A stretch of DNA of 64,000 bases from an uncultured Acidobacteriota bacterium (lineage in GTDB: Bacteria > Acidobacteriota > Terriglobia > Bryobacterales > Bryobacteraceae), in assembly GCA_902826605.1 (NCBI GenBank), contig CADEFM010000003.1, positions 62,001 to 126,000 on the forward strand, in the 5' to 3' direction. Positions within the stretch are counted from its first letter, which is position 1. The number at the start of each line of letters is the position of its first letter. Of this stretch, positions 26,760-35,084 are shown piece by piece. The notes under the pieces are model-generated. The model saw nothing but the letters and a program-made list of their open reading frames with translations, was not told the origin of the DNA and did not search any database. The position numbers were made by a program, and so were the translations under genes.

Positions 26760-27377
26760 ATGACGAAACGGTTGTCGACTATCATCCTCCCCCTCGTGCT
26801 CGGCATGACGATGATGCCGCTCAGCCTCATCGCGGCAACCAACAGCAACCCGAACAACCCGACATTCGCGCCCGGTGGCCTCATCGCGTGGTACTTCTGC
26901 AACAACCGCAAACGGAACCCCATCGGTGGATGGTTGCTCTTCTTCTATTGGCAGCTCTACACCAGCTCCGTCCTCTCGTTCATCCTCATTTTGGGGAACA
27001 TCCAAAGCTACGTCCCCGAGAATTTCGACGACACCAAACTGTACGTGCTGTTTCTCATCAGCACCCTACCCGGTCTCTTGCTCTACGCCCTCAAGTTTGC
27101 GGTTGGAACATTCCTGTACTCGGCGCGCACGCCGGAAATGCTCACCCTGATGCGACGCGTCATGATTACGGAAATGATCGTGGACATCGTCGGGGCATGG
27201 ATTGATGCAGGGTTCTTTCCGGACAATCTCCCGCTGACGATCCTGACGCTCATCCAGAACAGCATTTGGCTCACGTACTTCTACAAGTCCTCAAGGGTCA
27301 AGCACGTCTTCCAAGCACAGGACTGGGAGGTTGCAGTCCAAACTATTCACCCCTTAACGTTGAAGACTGCTACTTAA
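26760..27377 (+). CDS. DUF2569 family membrane protein
   Basis: 205 residues with a signal-like N-terminus followed by 'RKRNPIGGWLLFFYWQLYTSSVLS', which matches the GGWL start of DUF2569, and four membrane helices. An in-frame GTG at 26751 is an alternative start. Its function is unknown. It ends inside the tail of the convergent zinc-ribbon gene (8 nt overlap), and it may be part of the ABC-3C or of the cyclase locus. Confidence 0.75.
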   Translation: MTKRLSTIILPLVLGMTMMPLSLIAATNSNPNNPTFAPGGLIAWYFCNNRKRNPIGGWLLFFYWQLYTSSVLSFILILGNIQSYVPENFDDTKLYVLFLISTLPGLLLYALKFAVGTFLYSARTPEMLTLMRRVMITEMIVDIVGAWIDAGFFPDNLPLTILTLIQNSIWLTYFYKSSRVKHVFQAQDWEVAVQTIHPLTLKTAT

Positions 27378-28422
27378 GATCGTCCTCTTCTGTCAGGAGG
27401 GGCATCATGGACTCGCGCCACGCGGCGAGTTGGGCATCTTCATCGCTAAGGCGCTCGATATCCTTCATGAGAGCAATTTGCTTTCTTAGGAGAGCCGTGC
27501 GCTTGAGCCCGATAGCCATCTCCTCGATGCTCTTGGCAGTACCGGCATGTTGCGCAGGGAATTTCTTATCGAAGATGTCGAGGTCGACCTGCAGGCGTCG
27601 GAAGGTGGCTTCTAAATCGTCGACGTCTGGTGCGATCTTCGTGTACATGGCGGCGTAGGACGTTATTGTTCTATCCACAGCAGTGCGAGCCTTCGAGATG
27701 CGGTCCCCAACGGTTCTCATGTGTTCACCGTCCGCGGCCAACTGGTCTGCTTCGACCCGGCTGTTGCCGATCGAGGCTCCCGCCCCGGCCGCCATTGCAA
27801 AGAAAAGAAGCGCGATGATGATGCTGTTGCGCAGGACGCGTCGATGGCGGCGTGTCGGGATGGTATCGACATCGCGTTCCAGTGCGAACACGCGTTGCCA
27901 TGACTTGTACATCTTGCCGATGAGCAAGCCTGCGCCGATGACGGCAGGGATATCAAAGAACACCGTGTCCCAGGTACCACGCACCATGCCCTGACTGATA
28001 CCGAAGACAACCACGGACAGTAAGAGGATGACGCTGAGCGTCAACACAACACACTGCACATATGGCGCTCGCTCACGAGGGGGTGGTGGAGGATCGGTCA
28101 ACTGCTCCGCTAAGCGCGGCGCGGGAGGTTCCTCCGCGACAAAAGGAGCGGGAGCTAGCTCAGTCACCTGCTCGGGAACGATCGCAGGAGGCGGCGCAAC
28201 GGCGAGGACTGGTTCCTCAACACGGACCGGTTCTGCAGGGACGGGTTCAGGGATGACGGCTTCCGTGGCACGAATCACGCGAGGAACGGGAGAACCGCAG
28301 TGATTGCAGAACTTGAACGCATCCGCGTACGACTTACCGCAATTAACGCAAAACACGTCCTGAACACCTCCCGGTAGTCCATCATCATAGCGCCAAAAAG
28401 GCCCACGTCGGTAGTCAGACAT
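27370..28422 (-). CDS. Zinc-ribbon, membrane, coiled-coil protein (cyclase partner?)
   Basis: 350 residues. An N-terminal zinc ribbon has C25, C28, C39 and C42 ('VFCVNCGKS' and 'FCNHCGSPVP'). A Pro/Glu/Ala-rich linker (~50-118) follows, then two membrane helices (about 123-145 and 150-170), a third (about 197-220) and a long C-terminal helical region predicted as coiled coil. The protein has no cyclic-nucleotide-binding domain that I can see. It faces the cyclase-like gene, with start codons 24 nt apart and shared promoter space, so the two may work together. I do not know the family. Confidence 0.75.
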   Translation of the reverse strand: MSDYRRGPFWRYDDGLPGGVQDVFCVNCGKSYADAFKFCNHCGSPVPRVIRATEAVIPEPVPAEPVRVEEPVLAVAPPPAIVPEQVTELAPAPFVAEEPPAPRLAEQLTDPPPPPRERAPYVQCVVLTLSVILLLSVVVFGISQGMVRGTWDTVFFDIPAVIGAGLLIGKMYKSWQRVFALERDVDTIPTRRHRRVLRNSIIIALLFFAMAAGAGASIGNSRVEADQLAADGEHMRTVGDRISKARTAVDRTITSYAAMYTKIAPDVDDLEATFRRLQVDLDIFDKKFPAQHAGTAKSIEEMAIGLKRTALLRKQIALMKDIERLSDEDAQLAAWRESMMPLLTEEDDLK

Positions 28423-28446
28423 TGCTGCGGTGGTTAACTAGAGAGG

Positions 28447-29250
28447 ATGATTATTGACCCTGAGAAAAAACGGCGCGTCGTGTATGAGACCGCGCTGATC
28501 TCACACATCGACATCTTGGGGTTTCAAGAGTTGATCGATGAACGAAGCCCCGGGAACATCTCAAGAATCCTTCGGATCTTCGGTCAACGGCTCGACCCTG
28601 AGCCCCGATGGGGCGTTCACCGGGGGCAAAAAAGGAAAGAGTACTTCCTCACGTTCTCAGACCTGTGCGTGACTGCGCGACCGCTGACACGGCCCAAGGC
28701 CAACGTGAAAGCAGCCATTACCATCAAGCTGATGCAGCTCATTGAGGCACAGATTGATCTCTTGCTCGAAGGTGTCGTTGTTCGCGGGGCAGTCACCGTC
28801 GGCAAGGCAGCACTGAGTTGGGGACTCCTTTATGGTCAAGGAATCGTCGACGCTTACCTGCAAGAGAGGGACGCTGGGGCACCGAGAATCATCGTGGATC
28901 AGAGCGTCATTCACGAAGAGATGACCAATAGCAGACTCTGGACGGACCGTGCTGCGGCTTGGCAATTGCTGGGAGAGCTTCTCGCACGAGAAGTGGTCGG
29001 CGACAAGGAAGTATTGTTCCTCGATTACCTCTGGATCGCACGACTCATCATGAGACAAGACTTGTACCAGGAGTTCGTGACGAAGCATCGCAACCTCATC
29101 GATGAGAATCTCGCAAAGCACGCAGGTAGCAAGGTGGCGAAGAAATATGAATGGATGGATCAATATCACACGAGAACCGTGGCACTGATAAGCAAAGAAC
29201 TACTGCGGTTCCCTGATGTGTCATTGGCTTCGGAATACTCCCCACAGTGA
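28447..29250 (+). CDS. Class III nucleotide-cyclase-like protein (Pycsar-like candidate)
   Basis: 267 residues. 'ISHIDILGFQELI' carries the first metal Asp (D22), 'YFLTFSDLCV' the second (D72), and 'VVVRGAVTVG' (R113-G119) with 'LLYGQGIVDAYLQER' matches the RGxxxG and alpha-4 region of class III cyclases. The length fits the compact anti-phage group, such as the PycC uridylate/cytidylate cyclases of Pycsar, but which nucleotide it makes is not visible. An IS3 insertion supplies the final TGA; with the 4-bp duplication removed the same protein would end in TAA, so nothing is lost. Confidence 0.7.
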   Translation: MIIDPEKKRRVVYETALISHIDILGFQELIDERSPGNISRILRIFGQRLDPEPRWGVHRGQKRKEYFLTFSDLCVTARPLTRPKANVKAAITIKLMQLIEAQIDLLLEGVVVRGAVTVGKAALSWGLLYGQGIVDAYLQERDAGAPRIIVDQSVIHEEMTNSRLWTDRAAAWQLLGELLAREVVGDKEVLFLDYLWIARLIMRQDLYQEFVTKHRNLIDENLAKHAGSKVAKKYEWMDQYHTRTVALISKELLRFPDVSLASEYSPQ

Positions 29251-29275
29251 CGTGCCCTCGATAATCTGGACCAGT
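29248..29275. repeat. IS3 left terminal inverted repeat
   Basis: TGACGTGCC-(C)TCG-(aTaa)-TCTGGaCCAGT pattern, complementary to 31867-31894 with a few mismatches. Confidence 0.85.
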
Positions 29276-29333
29276 TAGACTTGAGGATCTCAAGTTCGGC
29301 GCAGCAGGAAGAAGCGACGAAAGGAGATCCGAG

Positions 29334-29593
29334 ATGAAGAGAGGGCGGTTTAGCGAAGAGCAGATCATCGGGGTGCTGAAGCAGCACGAGGCCGGGCGCA
29401 AGGTAACGGATCTGGCCCGTGAGATCGGCGTCAGCGAGGCGACGATCTACACCTGGAAGTCCAAGTACGGCGGCATGGAGGTCAGCGACGCGCAGAAGCT
29501 CCGGGCCCTGGAAGACGAGAACCGGCGGCTAAAGCACCTGGTGGCCGATCTGAGCCTCGACAAAGAAGTACTGAAGGCCGTGATCACAAAAAA
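29334..29593 (+). pseudogene. IS3 OrfA, truncated by IS110
   Basis: About 86 residues: helix-turn-helix with 'FSEEQIIGVLKQHEAGRK', then a leucine-zipper-like 'ALEDENRRLKHLVADLSLD' and 'KEVLKAVITKN'. The frame then enters the IS110 element at the A6 run (29588-29593), so the normal OrfA end and any programmed frameshift to OrfB are lost. Confidence 0.85.
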
Positions 29594-29608
29594 TGTATGG
29601 TCCGCCGC

Positions 29609-29863
29609 TCGATTGCAAGCAAGAAGTGTGATGAGTTTGGTCTGCGTAAATGTATCCGGCCTGTTGGTGGGCAGAGCCCTGGCCTTGATGAGTATCCGCG
29701 CGCGCCCAGCCTCACAACGGCTACGGTCTTTTGTGTGGACCAGTTTTTTCGTCAGGTGTTTGGGACGCGACGGTTGACCGTTCATTCATCAGTTCTTCTG
29801 CTCGCAAAACCGAGGTGGGTTCGTAATCTGGCTTCGGCCTGATTGTGGATCCTTTCGCCGGTT
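29609..29863 (-). ncRNA. Candidate bridge/seek RNA of the IS110-type element
   Basis: This ~255-nt non-coding part lies downstream of the transposase inside the element. Elements of the IS1111 group place their guide RNA (seekRNA/bridge RNA) in this position. I see no unambiguous loops here by eye; the claim rests on location and length. Confidence 0.35.
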
Positions 29864-30982
29864 TCAGGCGCTGGTCAAGGCCGAGCGGAGCGAGTTCATC
29901 GAAGAGCCTTGAGCGGCGTCTGAAACTGGCGTAGCCAAGGTGGAGAGGCCGAAGCCACCGCCGCTCGACGGCTGGTTCATTCGGAGATACGGCTCCTGCC
30001 GATTCAGAACGACCCAGGCGATCCGCGCAAGCTTGTTGGCCATGGCGACACCGGCGACGTTGGAGTGTGTTCTGGACTCCAGCTCCGTGAGCCACCGACC
30101 GAAGGCGTGCGGCTCACGGGACACGCGATGCTGAACCGAGCGCCCACCGTGAATGAACAGCCATCGAAGATAGGTGTTGCCGTGCTTGCTGATTCCAAGC
30201 AACTTGGTCTTGCCTCCTGTGGATGCCTGCCGAGGAACAAGACCCAACCAAGCTGCGAACTCCCGGCCACGAGAGAACGCAGCCCCATTGCCAACCGCAG
30301 CTACCACGGCAGTGGCGATGAGCGGTCCGATGCCTGGCACAGTTTGCAGCCGAACACACGCCTCATCCGTCGACGCGATCATCCCGATCTCACGATCCAT
30401 CTCCGCGATCTCGGTTTCGATCGCTCGCCACTCCGCGACGACACTGGTTAGCAGGCGAAACATTCGAGGAGCCAGTTGCGCTTCGGCAGTCGCTAGAACT
30501 TCCGGCATTCGTCTCAACAGGCATTCCCGGCCAGTACGGACAACGATTCCACGTTCCAACAGGAACGCCCGAAACTGATTGATCACTGCGGTCCGGCGTT
30601 CCACCAGCCGCTCGCGTACCCGATGAATCGCTTGCAGGTCCAGTTGATCTTCAGTCTTGATCGGCACGAAGCGCATCGTCGGACGCTGTGCCGCTTCCGC
30701 AATGGCCTCGGCGTCCACGTAGTCATTCTTCTGGGACTTTACAAAGGGACGCACGAACTGGGCTGGAATCAGCTTAACCTCGTGGCCTTGGCTGACGAGC
30801 AGCCTGCCAAGATAGTGCGCCCCGCAGCTTGCCTCCATCGCAACCACGCTAGGTGGGGTGTTGCTCATGAACGCGATCAACTGAGGACGCGATAGCCGTT
30901 TCTTCGTGAAGATTGCTCCATCTGGGCGCATTGCGATGAGATGGAACACGGTCTTGCCAAGGTCGATTCCGATGATGTTCAT
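29864..30982 (-). CDS. IS110-family transposase (RuvC-like)
   Basis: 373 residues from ATG 30982, with GGAG upstream. 'MNIIGIDLGKTVFHLIAMRP' is the RuvC-like DEDD N-terminus, 'DYVDAEAIAEAAQRPTMRFV' holds the second acidic cluster, and a C-terminal helical region with 'TVPGIGPLIATAVVAAVG' and 'RQASTGGKTKLLGISKHGN' is the second catalytic domain (Transposase_20, with the active serine in the S-T-G-G-K loop). It catalyses RNA-guided or site-specific insertion. An upstream in-frame extension to 31123 would run through the terminal repeat and is not real. Confidence 0.9.
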   Translation of the reverse strand: MNIIGIDLGKTVFHLIAMRPDGAIFTKKRLSRPQLIAFMSNTPPSVVAMEASCGAHYLGRLLVSQGHEVKLIPAQFVRPFVKSQKNDYVDAEAIAEAAQRPTMRFVPIKTEDQLDLQAIHRVRERLVERRTAVINQFRAFLLERGIVVRTGRECLLRRMPEVLATAEAQLAPRMFRLLTSVVAEWRAIETEIAEMDREIGMIASTDEACVRLQTVPGIGPLIATAVVAAVGNGAAFSRGREFAAWLGLVPRQASTGGKTKLLGISKHGNTYLRWLFIHGGRSVQHRVSREPHAFGRWLTELESRTHSNVAGVAMANKLARIAWVVLNRQEPYLRMNQPSSGGGFGLSTLATPVSDAAQGSSMNSLRSALTSA

Positions 30983-31046
30983 TGCTGGTCTCCTTTCTGC
31001 AATCGTCGCGCGTTGAGATCTACGGCGGCGGACCATCTCATTACGG

Positions 31047-31868
31047 GTGGAGCTTGCCGGCGTGAGGAAAGACGTAGCGTTCGCCTGCCAGCAGTTCCCG
31101 ATCAGCGAACGCCGGGCCTGCAAGCTGCTGGCGATCGGCCGCAGTAGTTACCGGTACGAACCACAGCCGGACCATAACGCCGAACTGCGAGCGGCGTTGG
31201 ACGAACTGGCGCGGAAGAAACCACAGTGGGGCTACCGGATCCTCGGCGAGGTGTTGAACAAGTTGGGGCACGCGGCCAGTCCGATGCGCATTTACCGGCT
31301 GTATCGGGCCGCGGGACTGAAGATCCGCCGGCTAAAGAAGAAGCGGTTGATCCGGACTCCGGCGGTATCGCACGTGATGCGGCGCAACCAGGAGTGGGCT
31401 ATCGACTTTGTGCACGACACCCTCGCCACCGGACGAGGGATTCGCGTACTGGCGGTCGTGGACACGTTCACGCGCGAATGTATTTCCTTAGAAGTCGATA
31501 GCAGTATGTCGGGACAACGGGTCACGCGGACGTTGGAACGGGTCATCGAACAACGAGGCCAACCGGAATCCATTCGCTGTGACAACGGACCCGAGTTCAC
31601 CTCGCGGCACTTCACGGCGTGGTGTACAGAGCGCAAGATCCAACTGGTCCACATTCAGCCAGGCAAGCCCATGCAGAACGCTCATGTCGAGAGCTTCAAC
31701 GGGCGGCTGCGGGCCGAGTGTCTGAACGCCAGTTGGTTCCACAACCTGAACGACGCCCGGCAGAAGATCCGGGCTTGGCGGAAGGAATACAACGGCGAAC
31801 GGCCCCACAGCAGCTTGGGAGGCCGCACGCCGAATGAGTTCGCCGCAATCTGGAATCCTCAGTTATGA
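31047..31868 (+). CDS. IS3 OrfB (DDE integrase)
   Basis: About 273 residues. 'SERRACKLLAIGRSSYRYEP', then the HTH_21 region, then the rve core: 'QEWAIDFVHDTL' (D), 'SIRCDNGPEFTS' (D) and the later Glu in 'QNAHVESFNG'. It is the catalytic part of the IS3 transposase. Its start region was probably fused to OrfA by frameshifting, which the IS110 insertion has broken, so the IS3 is likely immobile. It ends at 31868, before the right repeat. Confidence 0.9.
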   Translation: MELAGVRKDVAFACQQFPISERRACKLLAIGRSSYRYEPQPDHNAELRAALDELARKKPQWGYRILGEVLNKLGHAASPMRIYRLYRAAGLKIRRLKKKRLIRTPAVSHVMRRNQEWAIDFVHDTLATGRGIRVLAVVDTFTRECISLEVDSSMSGQRVTRTLERVIEQRGQPESIRCDNGPEFTSRHFTAWCTERKIQLVHIQPGKPMQNAHVESFNGRLRAECLNASWFHNLNDARQKIRAWRKEYNGERPHSSLGGRTPNEFAAIWNPQL

Positions 31869-31894
31869 CTGGACCAGAAAAGCGAGGCACGTCA
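31867..31894. repeat. IS3 right terminal inverted repeat
   Basis: Complement of 29248-29275; the outer nine bases are identical after reversal. Confidence 0.85.
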
Positions 31895-31947
31895 ACAGTA
31901 AGCGTGAGATGATCTAGTTCGACCCGATTCGAAGTCCGTGAGATCGT

Positions 31948-33804
31948 TCACTTCGCTTGTCGGAATCGGTAGTCCGACGCGTGTTCTTCGACAATGATCC
32001 ACGAATCGTTGATCTTGTTCTTGATGCCTTCCAACGTCCCGGCAGAGCGGAACCAGTTACGATGACTCGCGCCCGTCTTCGAGTTATCCTCGTACGCCTG
32101 CTTCATCGCCTGCATCGCGAATCTCGACTGACGAGCGATCACCTTCTGCACAACCCCATCAGCGCCGTCATTCATCCAGGAAGGCTTGCTCAACTTACGA
32201 AGGTCCGCGTCGTACTGGTCATCGAGGCCGTCGTACGCTTTGCGGACGACACAACCAAACGCGTAGTAGAACATCCAGCGGCGTTCCAAAGCTGAGTGCT
32301 TGGTCTTGCGGGATTCATCCTTCCACAAGTCACGGGCGTTGTTGCACACGAACCAAATCCCCGCGTACTTCTGGAACGCTTCATTGGTGAGTGCAGGCAA
32401 TACTTCGCCGCCTGCGCCGAACAGCTTCGCGTACCCACCTTCTGCGGTGGCATCGAACACATGCCCGGTGCCGCCGTACACGTCATCAGGTCCGAATTGG
32501 AACGCGTAGAGGGTCTTGGTGAACTCCTCCATGCCGATACTGATATCGCTGCCCTTCTTGCCCTCTTTTTCACTCGCGCCGGATCGCTTGTTCTTATACG
32601 AGAACTTCTTCCCGTTCAGGCTCGGAAGTTCGCTGAACTTCGCCCTAATGTCGTGCTGGATCTTGTCGTTGCTGCGGAAGTCGGAGATTTTGATGGCGTT
32701 CTGGGTGTTGTTGAACTTCGTGACACTATCGAGGAACTCACGTTCAGGAACGGTTTTCTTTGATTGCGTCTCGGTGATCCGCATCAAGACTTGAGCCTTC
32801 TTTGCCGCCAAAGGATTGTCCGTCTGCGTCTTGTGCAGGGATCGTACAGTCTGCGCGCCGTTGACAATGGAGAGATTCTTGCAGTGGAGAATCCGAGGGT
32901 CCTTCGGGTCAGGCACGATGCTCTCCGCGAGGGCTGAGATGCCGTTGTTGAAAAAGAAGAATTCCTCCGGGGCTGCGATAGCGGTTTTCTTGATGGCCTT
33001 GTTGGTCGCGGTGTCCCCGATGTAGTTTCTGATGTTCAGGCTGAAAATGCTCGAACGGTGTTTGGTGAAGAGGTTCGCGAGTTCAGCGCCGCTGAGTCTG
33101 CCGACGTAGCAACTCCGGGCATCATCGGAACCGAGATGCATCCACGGGTCTGATCCTTGGTTCGCTGTCGCCATGAGGGTTGCTTCCCACGCTTCTGCCC
33201 GGTCGAGGCTCAGCGTATCCCGCAATTCCAAGTTCAGCTTGTTTTCGTTGAGCAGGTACAGTTCCGTGCGGTCCGCGAGGTCGGGAACGCCATCGACGGC
33301 GAGGGCGGTGTATTCTTTCGTGTTCGTCTGATCCGTCGTGAGTTGCCGGAGCGTGATGTAGTGAAGTTGAAAGCGGTCGCGGTCCCAATCGATTTCCGCG
33401 CAAATGTCGCGGAGATTTTCAGTCATTTGCAATGCGCGAAAATTCTGGAGCCGGTTGAGGACGTTGCGAAAGTATTCGAAGTCCGCTGCTTCTTCGGGGC
33501 GACGCTTGGCCGTTTTTCTTCCGCCGCCGCTGAATTTGGCTTGGATGATGAGGACGACTCCGTCTTCGCGACAGATGAAATCGACGCCCTGGTCATTGGT
33601 GCCATCGACGATGCAGGCTATAACGTCATCATCGACCGTAGGTATGATTGGGTTCCGTGGAGCGAGTATCTTTTCCGCAAAGAACCGTGACATGTACTTT
33701 GACCGCACGACATCGTGCAGGCCATCGAAGCTCTCGCCGAGTTTCTTCTCGACGTACTCCCGGAAATGCTCCATGAAGAGGGGATTATGTGTTTCACTTG
33801 CCAC
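31948..33804 (-). CDS. AIPR family anti-phage protein with nuclease-like N-terminus
   Basis: 618 residues. Residues 67-91 ('DGTNDQGVDFICREDGVV' to 'LIIQAKF') have D75 and the Q88-x-K90 pair of a PD-(D/E)XK-like fold. The long middle ('FFFFNNGISALAE', 'LSIVNGAQTVRSL') is the AIPR core (abortive infection phage resistance). GTG start 33804 follows GGAAGG. Family members block phage; here nucleic-acid cleavage is inferred from the N-terminal motif. It lies divergent to the CBASS-like operon with ~305 bp between. Confidence 0.85.
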   Translation of the reverse strand: MASETHNPLFMEHFREYVEKKLGESFDGLHDVVRSKYMSRFFAEKILAPRNPIIPTVDDDVIACIVDGTNDQGVDFICREDGVVLIIQAKFSGGGRKTAKRRPEEAADFEYFRNVLNRLQNFRALQMTENLRDICAEIDWDRDRFQLHYITLRQLTTDQTNTKEYTALAVDGVPDLADRTELYLLNENKLNLELRDTLSLDRAEAWEATLMATANQGSDPWMHLGSDDARSCYVGRLSGAELANLFTKHRSSIFSLNIRNYIGDTATNKAIKKTAIAAPEEFFFFNNGISALAESIVPDPKDPRILHCKNLSIVNGAQTVRSLHKTQTDNPLAAKKAQVLMRITETQSKKTVPEREFLDSVTKFNNTQNAIKISDFRSNDKIQHDIRAKFSELPSLNGKKFSYKNKRSGASEKEGKKGSDISIGMEEFTKTLYAFQFGPDDVYGGTGHVFDATAEGGYAKLFGAGGEVLPALTNEAFQKYAGIWFVCNNARDLWKDESRKTKHSALERRWMFYYAFGCVVRKAYDGLDDQYDADLRKLSKPSWMNDGADGVVQKVIARQSRFAMQAMKQAYEDNSKTGASHRNWFRSAGTLEGIKNKINDSWIIVEEHASDYRFRQAK

Positions 33805-34109
33805 TGTTGTCGCCTTCCAAACAGGGCACGCCGTCCCCTTGCAGCCGATCTTAGCATTTCAACAACTTGCAGACCAACTTTAGAGCGCGGAAAGTGTCTT
33901 CAATCCGGCTGCATCCACGCCGATGGCATCCGCACCCTATGAAGGGGCGGAGGCCACTGAGGGAGAGCCCGACGGCAAATACTGAGCCGGGGAACATTAC
34001 CCACAATACCAAGTATAGCGTGATCACGATGCATCCATATGTGGTATACTACGTATAAGGGGTAATTCCCTACCAATTCAAAAATGTCTCGCGGACGTGC
34101 GGGGGACCA
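33805..34109. other. Intergenic region between AIPR and CD-NTase
   Basis: 305 bases without a gene. It is AT-rich near 34020-34080 and contains a candidate -10 box TATACT (34045-34050) for the plus-strand operon; a good -35 box is not clear. Confidence 0.45.
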
Positions 34110-35084
34110 GTGGGGCACCGGGCGACACGTCAACAAAGGTGCCACTTGTGGAAATACGTCATCCCGCATTTTGAACAGTTCCTCGCCGAACTCGACCTGA
34201 AACCAGCAGAGCGCCTCGACGCTGAAGGCAAGGCCGAACGGATCGCTCGCTCGCTCTTCGCCAAATACTACCCGAACCAAGTCTTCACCCCCGCCTGCTA
34301 CACGATCGTCGGCTCGTACGGGAAAGGCACCGCGACCAAACCACGCACGGACCTGGACATGCTCTTCGTCCTCCCGTGGAACGAGTGGGGTCGTATCGAC
34401 GCGCTCGCCGGGAACAAACAGTCCCAACTGCTGCAAGAGGTCAAGCGCGCCCTCTTCGCGACGTTCCCCAGCACCGCGCTCGCCGCCGATGGCCCCGTGG
34501 TCATCGCGCCCTTCCAGACATACAACGTCGACATCGCACCCGCATTCCTTTTTCCGAACGACGGGGCCGCGTGCGCGGGCCAGTACTACATCGCTCACAC
34601 ACCGAACGGTGGAAGTTGGCGCTTGTCGAACCCGGTCGCTGAATACAAGTGGCTCCAACAGACGGACGCGGCCACATCAGGAAAAGTCACGCACCTCATC
34701 AAGATGCTCAAGGCGTGGAAGCGCGAGTGCAACGTGGACATCAAGTCCGTCTGCCTGGAGATCCTCGCAAACCTCTTCGTCTCGCAGTGGGAGCACCGCA
34801 ATCAGACGATTTTCTATTACGACTGGATGATCCGTGACTTCTTCGCGTTCATGATGCGGTACGCGAACGGACAACTCAAACCCGCCGGTATCGACGAATG
34901 GATACAGCTCGACGACAATTGGCAGGCCAAAGCCCAGACCGCATACAATCGGTCGGTCAAAGCCTGCGAGTCGGAACGAACGGACAACGGCTTCGCGGCA
35001 TCCCAGGAGTGGCAGAGGATCTTCGGGTCACAGTTCCACATCGATTGGGTCGCGAGCTTCTTGGCGGCAAGCATCGGCGCATGA
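34110..35084 (+). CDS. CBASS CD-NTase (SMODS) cyclase
   Basis: 324 residues. 'YTIVGSYGKGTATKPRTDLD' gives the GS (G68-S69) and D-x-D (D81, D83) of the nucleotidyltransferase core, and 'YNVDIAPAF' the third Asp (D141). This is the SMODS/CD-NTase signature of cyclic-oligonucleotide synthases that signal phage infection. The product nucleotide cannot be read by eye. GTG 34110 is the chosen start; TTG 34146 would be shorter by 12 residues. Its ATGA overlap with the effector gene shows one operon. Confidence 0.85.
   Translation: MGHRATRQQRCHLWKYVIPHFEQFLAELDLKPAERLDAEGKAERIARSLFAKYYPNQVFTPACYTIVGSYGKGTATKPRTDLDMLFVLPWNEWGRIDALAGNKQSQLLQEVKRALFATFPSTALAADGPVVIAPFQTYNVDIAPAFLFPNDGAACAGQYYIAHTPNGGSWRLSNPVAEYKWLQQTDAATSGKVTHLIKMLKAWKRECNVDIKSVCLEILANLFVSQWEHRNQTIFYYDWMIRDFFAFMMRYANGQLKPAGIDEWIQLDDNWQAKAQTAYNRSVKACESERTDNGFAASQEWQRIFGSQFHIDWVASFLAASIGA

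Larger units (their letters stand above)
29594..31046 (-). mobile_element. IS110/IS1111-type element inside IS3
   Basis: A transposase gene (29864-30982, minus strand) flanked by 12-bp terminal inverted repeats ATGGTCCGCCGC (29597-29608) and GCGGCGGACCAT (31025-31036). Long non-coding DNA (29609-29863) lies on the 3' side of the transposase and only ~40 bp on the 5' side, the layout of the IS1111 group. It sits at the A6 run of IS3 OrfA. Exact outer ends within a few bases are uncertain. Confidence 0.85.
29248..31894 (+). mobile_element. IS3-family insertion sequence, interrupted
   Basis: Terminal repeats start TGACGTGCC at 29248 and end at 31894 (read on the other strand), matching at about 24 of 28 positions over the outer bases. 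The 4-bp target duplication ACAG flanks it (29244-29247, 31895-31898). OrfA (29334-29593) and OrfB (31047-31868) carry HTH and DDE domains, but an IS110-type element lies between them. Confidence 0.9.
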
